Assembly: GCF_001437055.1 (NCBI RefSeq)
Contig: NZ_JQBW01000010.1
Location: 565,926 to 629,925, forward strand
Source: Limosilactobacillus secaliphilus
Lineage (GTDB): Bacteria > Bacillota > Bacilli > Lactobacillales > Lactobacillaceae
DNA: 64,000 nucleotides
Direction of reading: 5' to 3'
Below are positions 36,486 to 44,766 of the stretch, one piece after another. The notes under the pieces were generated by a model. That model did not search any database. It saw only the letters and a list, made by a program, of their open reading frames with translations, and was not told where the DNA came from. The position numbers were made by a program, and so were the translations under genes. Position 1 is the first letter of the stretch. Every line of letters starts with the position of its first letter.

Positions 36486-37493
36486 TTAATGATGATCAAC
36501 CGGTTTTACCGATTGTCTGATTAAGAGCTTTGGTTCGATGATAACGGGCTTGGACAGTGGCTGGCCGGTCCGTGTCTGTTCAATCAGGATGTTGCCGGCA
36601 GTGTAGCCAGTCTGCTTAGCCTGTTGATCAACCGAAGTTAACGGAGGCGTGGTTAAATAACCAGCGTTAGTGGCATCATAACCAATCAGCGAGATGTCGT
36701 CGGGGATGCGAATCCCTTGTGACCGCCAATAGTTGTAACAGGCAAACGCCATCAAATCGCTAAAGGCAAAGAGAGCCGTGAATTGATCGATGGGCAAAGT
36801 CGGTACTAAAGGAAAGGTATGCCGGTAGGTGAAGTCGGATTCAAAGATCAGCTTTGGGTCATAGGCAACACCGAACTCATCTAGGGCTTTTCGATAGCCT
36901 TTTAAGCGATCAGCAACCACCTGTAAGTGAGAGTCGCCGATTAAACAGGCGATTTTGCGGTGCCCCATAGAGAGCAAGTGCTTGGTGGCCAAGTATCCGC
37001 CTTGCACATTATCAAAAGCAACGGCGTTATTCGTGGTTGGCTGACTGCCGACGGTTAAGCACGGCAGACCTTGACGTTGGACCTGTTTGATTCCGTCTTT
37101 AACCAAGGCGTCAAAATGGCCGGTGATGATCACGCCACCTACCAGTCCGGGCTGGAGGCTATAGAGATAAGATTTCTGCAGGCGGGCATCGTTGTTAGTC
37201 GATTCAATGACCAAGCCCCAGCCATTCTCATTGCAGGCCTGCTCCACGCCAGACGCAATCAAGGAATAAATGTTGCTGTTCACGTTGGGGATGAGCATTC
37301 CGATATTGGTAGCCGATGATTGCCCTAAGGAAGCACGGATTTGTGGCTTGACGTAGCCCAGTTCCTTGGCCGTTTCCAAAATTTTCTTGCGGGTGGCCGG
37401 TGCGATGCGGAAGGGCTTGTTGTTCAAGACCAATGACACAGTCGCCGGGGAAAAACCGGTGATGCGCGCAATTTCTTTGATAGTAACGGACAT
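36486..37493 (-). CDS. LacI-family transcriptional regulator of the beta-glucuronidase locus
   Basis: 335 aa. The N-terminal helix-turn-helix is TIKEIARITGFSPATVSLVLN, followed by a sugar-binding domain (MLIPNVNSNIYSLIASGVEQA, GYDATNAGYLTTPPLTSVDQQ). GGAGGAAGGG precedes the ATG. It lies 21 bases downstream of the beta-glucuronidase gene on the same strand, so the two are co-transcribed and the regulator likely controls its own operon and the divergent PTS gene. Effector unknown. Confidence 0.9.
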   Translation of the reverse strand: MSVTIKEIARITGFSPATVSLVLNNKPFRIAPATRKKILETAKELGYVKPQIRASLGQSSATNIGMLIPNVNSNIYSLIASGVEQACNENGWGLVIESTNNDARLQKSYLYSLQPGLVGGVIITGHFDALVKDGIKQVQRQGLPCLTVGSQPTTNNAVAFDNVQGGYLATKHLLSMGHRKIACLIGDSHLQVVADRLKGYRKALDEFGVAYDPKLIFESDFTYRHTFPLVPTLPIDQFTALFAFSDLMAFACYNYWRSQGIRIPDDISLIGYDATNAGYLTTPPLTSVDQQAKQTGYTAGNILIEQTRTGQPLSKPVIIEPKLLIRQSVKPVDHH

Positions 37494-37514
37494 TGCCCTT
37501 CCTCCTTTTAGAAG

Positions 37515-39263
37515 CTATTTGTTAAGCCAACGCTGTTTAAGCAGTGAGACGATTGCCTTTGGCCGCCGATCGCGGGTGAAGACGCCCTTCAGATTACCGT
37601 CAATCCGAATCATATTATCCTGCGTATGGAAGTCGGCGTAGGCCCACAGCTGTTCGCCGATCACGTAGGAAAACTCATCGAAGACTTTGAAGTAGGTCTT
37701 GTAGAGATCGACTTGGTATTCCTCAGAGTATGGGGAGTGCTCCAGGCTATGCAAGCCAGGGACTGTGTCTGCACCAAATTCGGTGAAGATAAACGGCTTG
37801 TCAGGGTGCTTTTCGTGCCAATGGATGATGTTGTCGCGCAATTCATCTTCGGCTGCCTTGAGATTACCGTGGTTGCTGTACCAACCGTAGTAACGGTTCA
37901 GACAGATCACATCGAATAAGTCGGCAATTTGGTCGTCTTGATAATCGTCACGCATGATGTCGGTGAAGGTTACCGGCCGTTTTTGCCAATCCAGTTCCTT
38001 CGTTAATTTTACCAGTGGGGCAAAGTATTCGCGAGCACCTGGCTGACCACCTGCTGGCTCGTTGGCAATCGACCACATCACGACAGATGGGTGGTCGGCG
38101 TCTCTTTCGACCAGTTCTTTGATGGCTAACTGGTGAGCAGCCGTGGTGTCCAAGGTGTTCCAAGTGGTCTGGTTATTCTTTAAGACTTCCACGTTGGCAT
38201 TGAAACCGATGAAGAGACCGACTGCAGAGGTTTCGTCAATGACCACCTGTCCTAAGCGATCGGCTTGTTGCATTGTGATCTCATCGTTAGGGTAGTGCGA
38301 GGTGCGGAAGGAGTTGGCACCGATGGAATTCAGAATCTGATTGTCCCAGTTCATCAACGGCAGGTTCATCCCCCGGCCAGAGGCAAAGAAGTCCATGTGC
38401 TTACCGAAGCCCTTAAAGTAGAACGGCTTTTGGTTGATGAGGAACTGGTTGTTTTTGATTTCGATAGTCCGGATACCGAAGGATTTGGTATAGGTATCCA
38501 GCAGTTGGCCATCGGCGGCGAAGATTTTCACTTGTAGCTGGTACAGGTAGCCATTGCCGGGTTCCCACAAGTGAGTCTGGTCAATCTTTAGCGGTGAAGT
38601 CAGGTCATTGTTTTGAGCGACCACCTGTTTTGTTTGATCCAAGATGGTTACTTGGGCGTGATCAAAGTCGCCTTGAACCTTGATTTCCGGTTTAACGGTA
38701 GTGTGAGTCAGGTCAGTCTCATAAGGGATGGTGATCTGGTCGATGTAGGAAGGATTCGTGGAATAAATGATGACCTGCCGCTGGATACCAGAATAGTTGT
38801 AGAAGTCAAAACGGTAGGTTTCCTGACCGTCACCTTTGTAATCGGCGCTGGGCAGGGTCGTGTTATCGAGAATGTTGGAGACTTTGACCTTCAAGTCGTT
38901 GTCGCCGGCTTGAAGGAATTGGTTGATCTCACCTTCAAATGGGGTGAAGCCACCCTTGTGTTTCATGATTAGATGACCGTTTAAGTAGACTTCAGCGGCA
39001 TGAGTCACGGCGCCAAAGCGGAGAACGTTGCGTTGCTTTAACTGGCTGCTTGGCAGTTGAAAGTGGGTTTCGTACCAGAAGTAACCCACGCGGTCGGTAT
39101 ATTGAGGACCCATGAGTTGGGCGTTGAACGAGCCAGGTACAGCGACCCATTCCGGGTGAGGCAAAGGCTGGTTGACGTCAATAGCAGGTTCATCGGCTTG
39201 AAAATGCCACATACCATCTAAATCGGTCCAGGTTCTGCTTGCATTTAATTGAGGTAATAACAT
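37515..39263 (-). CDS. uidA: Beta-glucuronidase (GH2)
   Basis: 582-aa cytoplasmic glycosidase that splits beta-D-glucuronides. Sugar-binding and immunoglobulin-like domains (about 1-275) precede the TIM barrel. The acid/base Glu is in WSIANEPAGG and the nucleophile Glu in FIFTEFGADT. The C-terminal NLKG (Asn557, Lys559) followed by VFTRDRRPK matches the N-x-K motif that holds the glucuronate carboxylate, which separates glucuronidases from galactosidases. A variable loop after ETSAVG is close in length to the E. coli one. No signal peptide. AAGGAGTG precedes the start. Confidence 0.93.
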   Translation of the reverse strand: MLLPQLNASRTWTDLDGMWHFQADEPAIDVNQPLPHPEWVAVPGSFNAQLMGPQYTDRVGYFWYETHFQLPSSQLKQRNVLRFGAVTHAAEVYLNGHLIMKHKGGFTPFEGEINQFLQAGDNDLKVKVSNILDNTTLPSADYKGDGQETYRFDFYNYSGIQRQVIIYSTNPSYIDQITIPYETDLTHTTVKPEIKVQGDFDHAQVTILDQTKQVVAQNNDLTSPLKIDQTHLWEPGNGYLYQLQVKIFAADGQLLDTYTKSFGIRTIEIKNNQFLINQKPFYFKGFGKHMDFFASGRGMNLPLMNWDNQILNSIGANSFRTSHYPNDEITMQQADRLGQVVIDETSAVGLFIGFNANVEVLKNNQTTWNTLDTTAAHQLAIKELVERDADHPSVVMWSIANEPAGGQPGAREYFAPLVKLTKELDWQKRPVTFTDIMRDDYQDDQIADLFDVICLNRYYGWYSNHGNLKAAEDELRDNIIHWHEKHPDKPFIFTEFGADTVPGLHSLEHSPYSEEYQVDLYKTYFKVFDEFSYVIGEQLWAYADFHTQDNMIRIDGNLKGVFTRDRRPKAIVSLLKQRWLNK

Positions 39264-39638
39264 GTTTAATTCACTCCTTGATTGTTACGGTGGTTCACTA
39301 AGCATGTAGAAATTGCTGATTACACGGTCAATATATTAAAAAGCGCTTACACTGTCAAAAAAGTTTAGCAGCTTTAGCAACCTGTAAGAGCAATCGTTGT
39401 AAGGCTTAAAAATATTTTTGCTAAAGGAGTTTAGCACGGCAGGTTTTTAACTGCGTTTTGAATCGCTTTGCTAAACAAATCCGCGACGAAAAAATTTTGC
39501 CCTTAATACCGCTTGTAATAGGCCTTGCTAAACCTTTAATTGGCGTTTGAAAACGATTTCAGCGGATGATAGGATCAAATCACGAAAAGCAGTTGGAGAT
39601 TGCTGATTACAACCAATACTTTTAAGGAGATCATGATT
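39264..39638 (+). promoter_or_regulatory. Divergent control region between beta-glucuronidase and PTS genes
   Basis: Minus-strand promoter TTGACA (39358-39353) and TATATT (39335-39330), 17-base spacer holding the palindrome AAGCGCTT. Plus-strand promoter TTGAAA (39547-39552) and TAGGAT (39570-39575), spacer 17. A perfect cre, TGAAAACGATTTCA (39548-39561), covers the plus -35. Six copies of TGCTAAA/TTTAGCA lie at 39364, 39373, 39419, 39430, 39468 and 39526. No gene is seen. Confidence 0.8.
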
Positions 39639-41003
39639 ATGGAAAATACCTCGATCATGCCGACCATCGTCAAACTGATGGGTGGTAAAAACAATATCAA
39701 GTTGGTTGCCAACTGCAGTACGCGTTTGCGGATCCAAGTTGCCAGTCCCAAGTCCGTTGACGTTGACACTTTAAACCAATTAAAGGATGTCAAATTAGCC
39801 AAAGTCGCCGATCATGAACTGCAACTCTTATTAAACGGTGACGTCAACAAGAACTACCAGACGCTGATCAAGACAATCGGCTTTAATGAGGATGGACGCA
39901 AGAAACGTCAGGGACCAATTGACTTCATTACCCGTTTCATTGGTGATGTCATTATGCCTGTCCTGGGTGTCATCACCGTTTGTGGGATTATGAAGGGGCT
40001 GTTGATCCTTGCCTTGCAGACGCACTTGATGAATCCTAAAGGCGGCTTGTACCTTAGTTTGTATGCCGTTAGCGATGCCGTATTCTACTTCCTGCCATTA
40101 TTCCTGGGTTGCACCACCGCGAAACGTTTGGGAATTCCCCAATTCTACGGCGGCTTAGTTGGTGCGGCGTTAGTTTACCCAACTATTACCGGCAAGGCCC
40201 TGCATTTCTGGGGGATTGTCAGTCGTTCACGCTATGTTTCCAGTTTCCTGCCAGTCATCCTGATTGTGGCTTTGATGGCTCCGATTTTTAAGTGGGTTCA
40301 AGCTAAGTCACCAAAAGTGGTCAGAAACTTCCTGCCTGGCCTGGTTTCCTTAGCCATCGCGATGCCAATCGGTCTGGTGGCAGTTGGCCCAGCCTCAAAC
40401 GCATTAGCTGATGGCTTCAGTTGGTGCATCCAATGGTTCTACAACTTCAACCCAATCATTGCCGGTGCGGTGATCGGTGCTGCCTGGATGTACATTACCT
40501 TGTACGGTCTCTTCGGTATTGTCATTTCAGTTGTCGTGATCAACATTTTCAACGGCAGCGGGGACCTTACCCTTGCAGTTTCGATCTTCAACGTGCTGGT
40601 CGTTGCCGGTGCATCCTTAGCCATTGCTTTCCGGACCAAGGATTCCTCGTTGCGTGATGACGCCTACCCAGCTTGTGTGACGGCCATCTTCGGCGTGATT
40701 CAACCGGCCCTGTATGGATTGTTGTTACCACGTAAACGTCTCTTCCGGATGACTGCCTTGGCTAGTGCCGTTGTTGGTGCACTTGCTGGCTGGTGGGGCA
40801 TTCGTAAGTACGCCATGGGTTCCGGGATCTTCGGCCTGCCAACGATGCTGAACCAGACACACACGGCTTTCTTGCCAATCTTAGTCAATGCCCTGATTTC
40901 ATTCGTCCTCGGCTTTGTCGTGATCTTCATGATGTACCGGCATGATGACGATGTGGTTGGTCAAGCCACTCCCGATCAAGGAAAGAAAAAGCAGTCAAAA
41001 TAA
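39639..41003 (+). CDS. PTS EIIBC component, glucose/sucrose superfamily
   Basis: Membrane sugar permease with fused EIIB. The N-terminal EIIB domain (about 1-75) has the phosphorylated cysteine in LVANCSTRLRIQV, and EIIC (about 90-440) has about 10 hydrophobic segments. There is no EIIA domain, so a shared EIIA must supply phosphate. ATG 39639 is chosen as AAGGAGA is 8 bases upstream. It diverges from the beta-glucuronidase gene. Beta-glucoside-type substrates are likely; a glucuronide itself has no C6 hydroxyl to phosphorylate. Confidence 0.88.
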   Translation: MENTSIMPTIVKLMGGKNNIKLVANCSTRLRIQVASPKSVDVDTLNQLKDVKLAKVADHELQLLLNGDVNKNYQTLIKTIGFNEDGRKKRQGPIDFITRFIGDVIMPVLGVITVCGIMKGLLILALQTHLMNPKGGLYLSLYAVSDAVFYFLPLFLGCTTAKRLGIPQFYGGLVGAALVYPTITGKALHFWGIVSRSRYVSSFLPVILIVALMAPIFKWVQAKSPKVVRNFLPGLVSLAIAMPIGLVAVGPASNALADGFSWCIQWFYNFNPIIAGAVIGAAWMYITLYGLFGIVISVVVINIFNGSGDLTLAVSIFNVLVVAGASLAIAFRTKDSSLRDDAYPACVTAIFGVIQPALYGLLLPRKRLFRMTALASAVVGALAGWWGIRKYAMGSGIFGLPTMLNQTHTAFLPILVNALISFVLGFVVIFMMYRHDDDVVGQATPDQGKKKQSK

Positions 41004-41024
41004 GCATTCAAATTAATTGATCTT

Positions 41025-41058
41025 AGGCCTCCGTTTGGTTGAAACGGGGGTCTTTTTA
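41025..41058 (+). terminator. Terminator after the PTS gene
   Basis: GGCCTCCGTTT and GAAACGGGGGTC form a stem followed by TTTTT. Confidence 0.85.
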
Positions 41059-41077
41059 GGTTAAAGTAAGAGGGTGG

Positions 41078-41101
41078 CGTGAAACAATTCTGTGTTTCAC
41101 G
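41078..41101 (+). promoter_or_regulatory. Hairpin with parS-like half-sites in the rsmG leader
   Basis: CGTGAAACA (41078-41086) and TGTTTCACG (41093-41101) form a perfect 9-bp inverted repeat with a 6-base loop. Each arm equals one half of the ParB consensus TGTTTCACGTGAAACA but in the outward order, so neither is a full parS. The right arm continues into GGAAAGGA, the rsmG ribosome binding region. Confidence 0.5.
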
Positions 41102-41115
41102 GAAAGGACGGTAGG

Positions 41116-41847
41116 ATGACCCCAGAAGAATTTAAACAAGCATTAGCACAACGGGGGATTGATTTGACCTCGAAACAGCTCGACCAGTTCCAGCAGTACT
41201 ACCAGCAACTGGTGACGGTGAATAAACAGGTCAATCTGACCCGGATTACCGCTGAAAGTGACGTCTACCTGAAGCACTTCTATGATTCATTGACGGGCGC
41301 CTTTGCCTACCCGGCGTTGAAGACTGAGCTGTTAAGCCTGGTGGACATCGGTGCCGGTGCCGGTTTTCCGTCATTACCATTAAAACTGGCATTCCCGCAG
41401 CTCAAGGTCACCATTGTGGATTCGTTGAACAAGCGACTGAACTTTTTGCGGGACCTGATCGCTGACTTGGGCCTGACGGGTGTCGAGCTGGTGCACGCAC
41501 GGGCCGAAGACTTCAGCAAGGCCAAGAGTAAATACCGTCAGCGCTATGATGTGGCGACGGCGCGTGCAGTTGCCCGAATGAGTGTGCTTGCCGAATACTG
41601 CCTGCCAACAGTCAAGGTGGGCGGCTTGTTCCTGGCATACAAGGCCGCTGCGGCGGATGAGGAGTTGGAGCATGCGCAGGGTGCGATCAGCAAACTGGGC
41701 GGCAAATTTCAAAAGACGGTCAGCTTAACCCTGCCAACTCAGCCGGAGCCGGAACAACGTAATTTGATTTTGATCGATAAGGTAAAGAATACGCCGTCGC
41801 AATATCCGCGGCGTGCCGGAACACCAGCGAAAAAACCGTTACAGTAA
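41116..41847 (+). CDS. rsmG: RsmG, 16S rRNA (guanine-N7)-methyltransferase
   Basis: SAM-dependent enzyme that methylates a guanine in the 530 loop of 16S rRNA. The SAM-binding VDIGAGAGFPSLPLKLAFP, DSLNKRLNFL and the ARAVARMSVLAEYCLP region are visible. Start ATG 41116 (MTPEEFKQAL) is chosen as GGAAAGGA lies upstream; the TTG-type start at 41092 lies in the hairpin. 243 aa, normal. It begins the classical rsmG-noc-soj-parB block near oriC. Confidence 0.95.
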   Translation: MTPEEFKQALAQRGIDLTSKQLDQFQQYYQQLVTVNKQVNLTRITAESDVYLKHFYDSLTGAFAYPALKTELLSLVDIGAGAGFPSLPLKLAFPQLKVTIVDSLNKRLNFLRDLIADLGLTGVELVHARAEDFSKAKSKYRQRYDVATARAVARMSVLAEYCLPTVKVGGLFLAYKAAAADEELEHAQGAISKLGGKFQKTVSLTLPTQPEPEQRNLILIDKVKNTPSQYPRRAGTPAKKPLQ

Positions 41848-41859
41848 GGGAGAGAGAAC

Positions 41860-42867
41860 ATGGCATTTTCAATTTTCGGTTTTGGCAAGAAAGCCGAACC
41901 GGCGAAAAATCAAGTCGTAGAGATTCCCTTAGACCAAATCGAACCCAACCGTTACCAACCACGGCAGGTCTTCGATAAAACCCGGATTCAGGAACTGGCC
42001 CAGACCATTCAGGAACATGGGCTCCTGCAGCCAATCATCCTGCGGGAATACGAACCGGCAAAGTATGAGATTATTGCCGGTGAGCGTCGTTTCCGGGCAA
42101 TGAAGCTCTTGAAGTGGGAAAAGGCGCCGTCCATCGTGGAGAAAATGAATGACCACGAAACGGCTTCTTTGGCCTTGATTGAAAACCTGCAACGGGCGGA
42201 ATTGAGCTCCGTTGAAGAGGCGCAGGCTTACCGGCGACTGATGGAATTGAACCACCTGACCCAGGCAAACTTGGCCAAGGGAATGGGGATCAGTCAATCC
42301 GCCGTGGCCAACAAGTTGCGGTTGTTAAAGTTGATCAAGCCGGTCCAGAACGCAATCCTAGACGGGCTGATCAGTGAACGGCATGGTCGGGCACTGTTGC
42401 CATTGGACGCCGATGCCCAGCGTAAGATGCTGATGCGGGTCGTCAACGAAAAATGGAATGTTCGCCAAACTGAGGACGAGGTCGCAAAGTTTCTGGGCAA
42501 GCCAGTTCCTTCCGAGGTTGAAGCAAAGAAGGAAGCAGCACGGTTGGCAAAGCAGCAGGCCAGTCAAGCGGTTGTTGAGCCCACCCCGGCGCAAGCGAAG
42601 ACCAAAGCCAAAGAGAAAAAGCCGGCGCAGCCTAAGTCTAGCCGCAAGAAAGGGACTCACAAGGCCAAGAAGAGTGCGGCACCAGCTCATGAAACGATCA
42701 GTGTGAGTGATCCCCGGATTGCCATTAATACAATCAAGGATTCGGTAAAGATGATCAAAGAGGGCGGTCTGGACGCCGATTTGACCGAAACCACCTTGAA
42801 GAACAGCTACAAACTGACCATCAAGATTGCTAAAGCGCCGGACAAAAACAAGCGCAAGCGTAAGTAG
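41860..42867 (+). CDS. noc: Noc, nucleoid occlusion protein (ParB paralogue)
   Basis: 335-aa ParB-fold DNA-binding protein that coordinates division with chromosome position. The N-terminal AFSIFGFGKK may be the amphipathic membrane-binding helix; then come the ParB boxes EPNRYQPRQVFD, IAGERRFRA and the helix-turn-helix LTQANLAKGMGISQSAVANKLRLLKL. It is longer than usual because of a Lys/Ala/Pro-rich linker (about 235-285). Order rsmG-noc-soj-parB supports the Noc call over a second ParB. Confidence 0.92.
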   Translation: MAFSIFGFGKKAEPAKNQVVEIPLDQIEPNRYQPRQVFDKTRIQELAQTIQEHGLLQPIILREYEPAKYEIIAGERRFRAMKLLKWEKAPSIVEKMNDHETASLALIENLQRAELSSVEEAQAYRRLMELNHLTQANLAKGMGISQSAVANKLRLLKLIKPVQNAILDGLISERHGRALLPLDADAQRKMLMRVVNEKWNVRQTEDEVAKFLGKPVPSEVEAKKEAARLAKQQASQAVVEPTPAQAKTKAKEKKPAQPKSSRKKGTHKAKKSAAPAHETISVSDPRIAINTIKDSVKMIKEGGLDADLTETTLKNSYKLTIKIAKAPDKNKRKRK

Positions 42868-42881
42868 GAAGGAGCAGTGAA

Positions 42882-43652
42882 ATGGGATCTGTAATTGCAC
42901 TGGCTAACCAAAAAGGCGGTGTCGGCAAAACGACCACCAGCGTAAACCTGGGTGCCTTTCTGGCGGATGCTGGTCAAAAAACACTGCTGATTGATCTCGA
43001 CCCCCAAGGCAATGCCACGAGCGGCCTGGGGATCGATAAGAAGCAGATCAAGAAAAGCGTCTATGATGTTTTGATTAACGATGTTCCCCTGGATGAGGTG
43101 ATCCAATCCAGCAGCCACAAGGGCCTGGATATTGCACCGACAACCATTGCCCTTTCTGGGGCGGAAGTGGAACTGACTTCGCTCATGGCGCGGGAAACCA
43201 GGTTGAAGGATGCCTTTGGCGATGTCAAAGACAAGTACGATTTCATCCTGATCGACTGTCCGCCATCGTTGGGACTGTTGACGATCAACGCCTTCACAGC
43301 GGCTGACTCCATCCTGATTCCGGTACAAAGCGAATACTATGCTTTGGAAGGCTTGAGCCAGTTGATGAACACCATCCAGCTGGTTCGCAAGCACTTCAAC
43401 CGGAACCTGCAGATCGAAGGGGTGCTGCTGACGATGTTTGATCGGCGTACCAACTTGGGGCAGGAAGTCAACGCCGAAGTAAAGAAGTTCTTCGGTGCGA
43501 AGGTTTATAAGACCGTCATCCCACGGAATGTGCGTTTGTCAGAGGCACCGAGCCATGGACTGGCAATTGTCGACTATGATCCCCGGTCCAAGGGTGCGCG
43601 TGAGTACCAGCAGTTAGCAAAGGAAGTGTTGGCAGCACATGGCAAAGAATAA
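42882..43652 (+). CDS. soj: ParA/Soj chromosome-partitioning ATPase
   Basis: 256-aa Walker-type ATPase that works with ParB at parS sites to segregate the origin and affect replication initiation. Deviant Walker A QKGGVGKTTTSVNL (residues 9-22), switch ILIDCPPSLG and DLDPQGNATSGL are present. AGGAAGGAGC lies upstream of the ATG. It overlaps parB by 14 bases. Confidence 0.97.
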   Translation: MGSVIALANQKGGVGKTTTSVNLGAFLADAGQKTLLIDLDPQGNATSGLGIDKKQIKKSVYDVLINDVPLDEVIQSSSHKGLDIAPTTIALSGAEVELTSLMARETRLKDAFGDVKDKYDFILIDCPPSLGLLTINAFTAADSILIPVQSEYYALEGLSQLMNTIQLVRKHFNRNLQIEGVLLTMFDRRTNLGQEVNAEVKKFFGAKVYKTVIPRNVRLSEAPSHGLAIVDYDPRSKGAREYQQLAKEVLAAHGKE

Positions 43653-44526
43653 AAAGATGGGTTTGGGCCGTGGCATTGAGGCCTTGTTTGCGGACAACAA
43701 CGTCGAGGAACCCAATGTTGACGAAACGGTCCAAGACCTGAAACTGAATTTGATCCGGCCCAACCCTTACCAGCCGCGCCGGGTATTTGATAAAGCGGCG
43801 TTGAAGGAACTGGCCAAGTCGATTGAGAAGTCCGGGGTCTTCCAGCCGATCATCGTGCGGCAGCCGGATAAAGGAATCGAGCGTTACGAGATCATTGCCG
43901 GTGAACGGCGCTTTCGGGCATCTAAGCTGGCACACCAGGACACCATTCCCGCCATCGTCCGCGACTTTGACGACGAGCGGATGATGGAAGTGGCGGTACT
44001 GGAAAACCTACAGCGTGAAGATCTGACGCCGCTGGAAGAGGCCCAGGCTTACCAAACTTTGATGGATAAGTTGTCGCTGACCCAGGCTCAGGTGGCATCG
44101 CGGTTAGGCAAGAGCCGGCCTTACATTGCCAATTACCTGCGGCTTTTGGGCCTGCCCAAGTCGGTCAAGGACCTATTGTCATCGAAGAAGCTGTCGATGG
44201 GTCAGGCACGGACACTGCTTGGCTTGAAGGATAAGCAGCAATTGGCGGCCTTGGCTGAAAAAGCGGTTAGTCAAAACCTGACCGTGCGCCAGCTGGAAGA
44301 ACTGGTTGGCTCACAAAACCAGCAGGGCAAACATAAGGCCAAGCGGCGTAAGCAACGGAAGTCACCGTACTTGTGGGAAGCTGAAAACCAATTGCAGAGC
44401 CGCTTTGGGACCAAGGTCAACTTGGCGCCTTCCAGCAAGAAGAACCGCGGCAAGATCGAGATCCCGTACACTTCAACGGATGATTTGAACCGGATTTTGG
44501 AACTCTTAGGTGTTTCATTTGATTAA
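43639..44526 (+). CDS. parB: ParB/Spo0J partition protein
   Basis: 295-aa CTP-using parS-binding clamp. The N-terminal boxes RPNPYQPRRVFD, FQPIIVRQ and IAGERRFRASK are followed by the helix-turn-helix LTQAQVASRLGKSRPYIANYLRLLGL and a C-terminal dimerisation domain (about 240-295). It is clearly a paralogue of Noc four hundred codons upstream. Its start lies inside the end of soj. Confidence 0.96.
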   Translation: MAKNKKMGLGRGIEALFADNNVEEPNVDETVQDLKLNLIRPNPYQPRRVFDKAALKELAKSIEKSGVFQPIIVRQPDKGIERYEIIAGERRFRASKLAHQDTIPAIVRDFDDERMMEVAVLENLQREDLTPLEEAQAYQTLMDKLSLTQAQVASRLGKSRPYIANYLRLLGLPKSVKDLLSSKKLSMGQARTLLGLKDKQQLAALAEKAVSQNLTVRQLEELVGSQNQQGKHKAKRRKQRKSPYLWEAENQLQSRFGTKVNLAPSSKKNRGKIEIPYTSTDDLNRILELLGVSFD

Positions 44527-44540
44527 GAGGAGGCCGTCTC

Positions 44541-44747
44541 ATGGAAAATGCGGACTATGCACTAAATGACATTGTGCAGATGAAGAAACCCCACCCGTGC
44601 GGCACGAACCGCTGGCAAATTATTCGGGTCGGTGCCGATATCAAGATTCAATGCACCGGCTGTGGCCACATCGTGATGATGAGCCGCTACAATTTCAATA
44701 AACGCGTCAAAAAAGTATTGGAAAAAGCTGACAATGATCAGCAATAG
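44541..44747 (+). CDS. DUF951-family small protein
   Basis: 68-aa basic protein that follows parB by 14 bases. Four cysteine-related positions are notable: HPCG and CTGC, a possible zinc site, within KIQCTGCGHIVMMSRYNF. It is widely conserved between parB and ychF in lactic acid bacteria and streptococci. Function is not known. GAGGAGG precedes the ATG. Confidence 0.93.
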   Translation: MENADYALNDIVQMKKPHPCGTNRWQIIRVGADIKIQCTGCGHIVMMSRYNFNKRVKKVLEKADNDQQ

Positions 44748-44766
44748 AAAGGATATGTAAAAACTC

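Noticed and set aside
42358..42900. 180-codon open frame opposite noc
   Set aside because: Shadow of noc; its basic C-terminal composition mirrors the Lys/Ala-rich linker.
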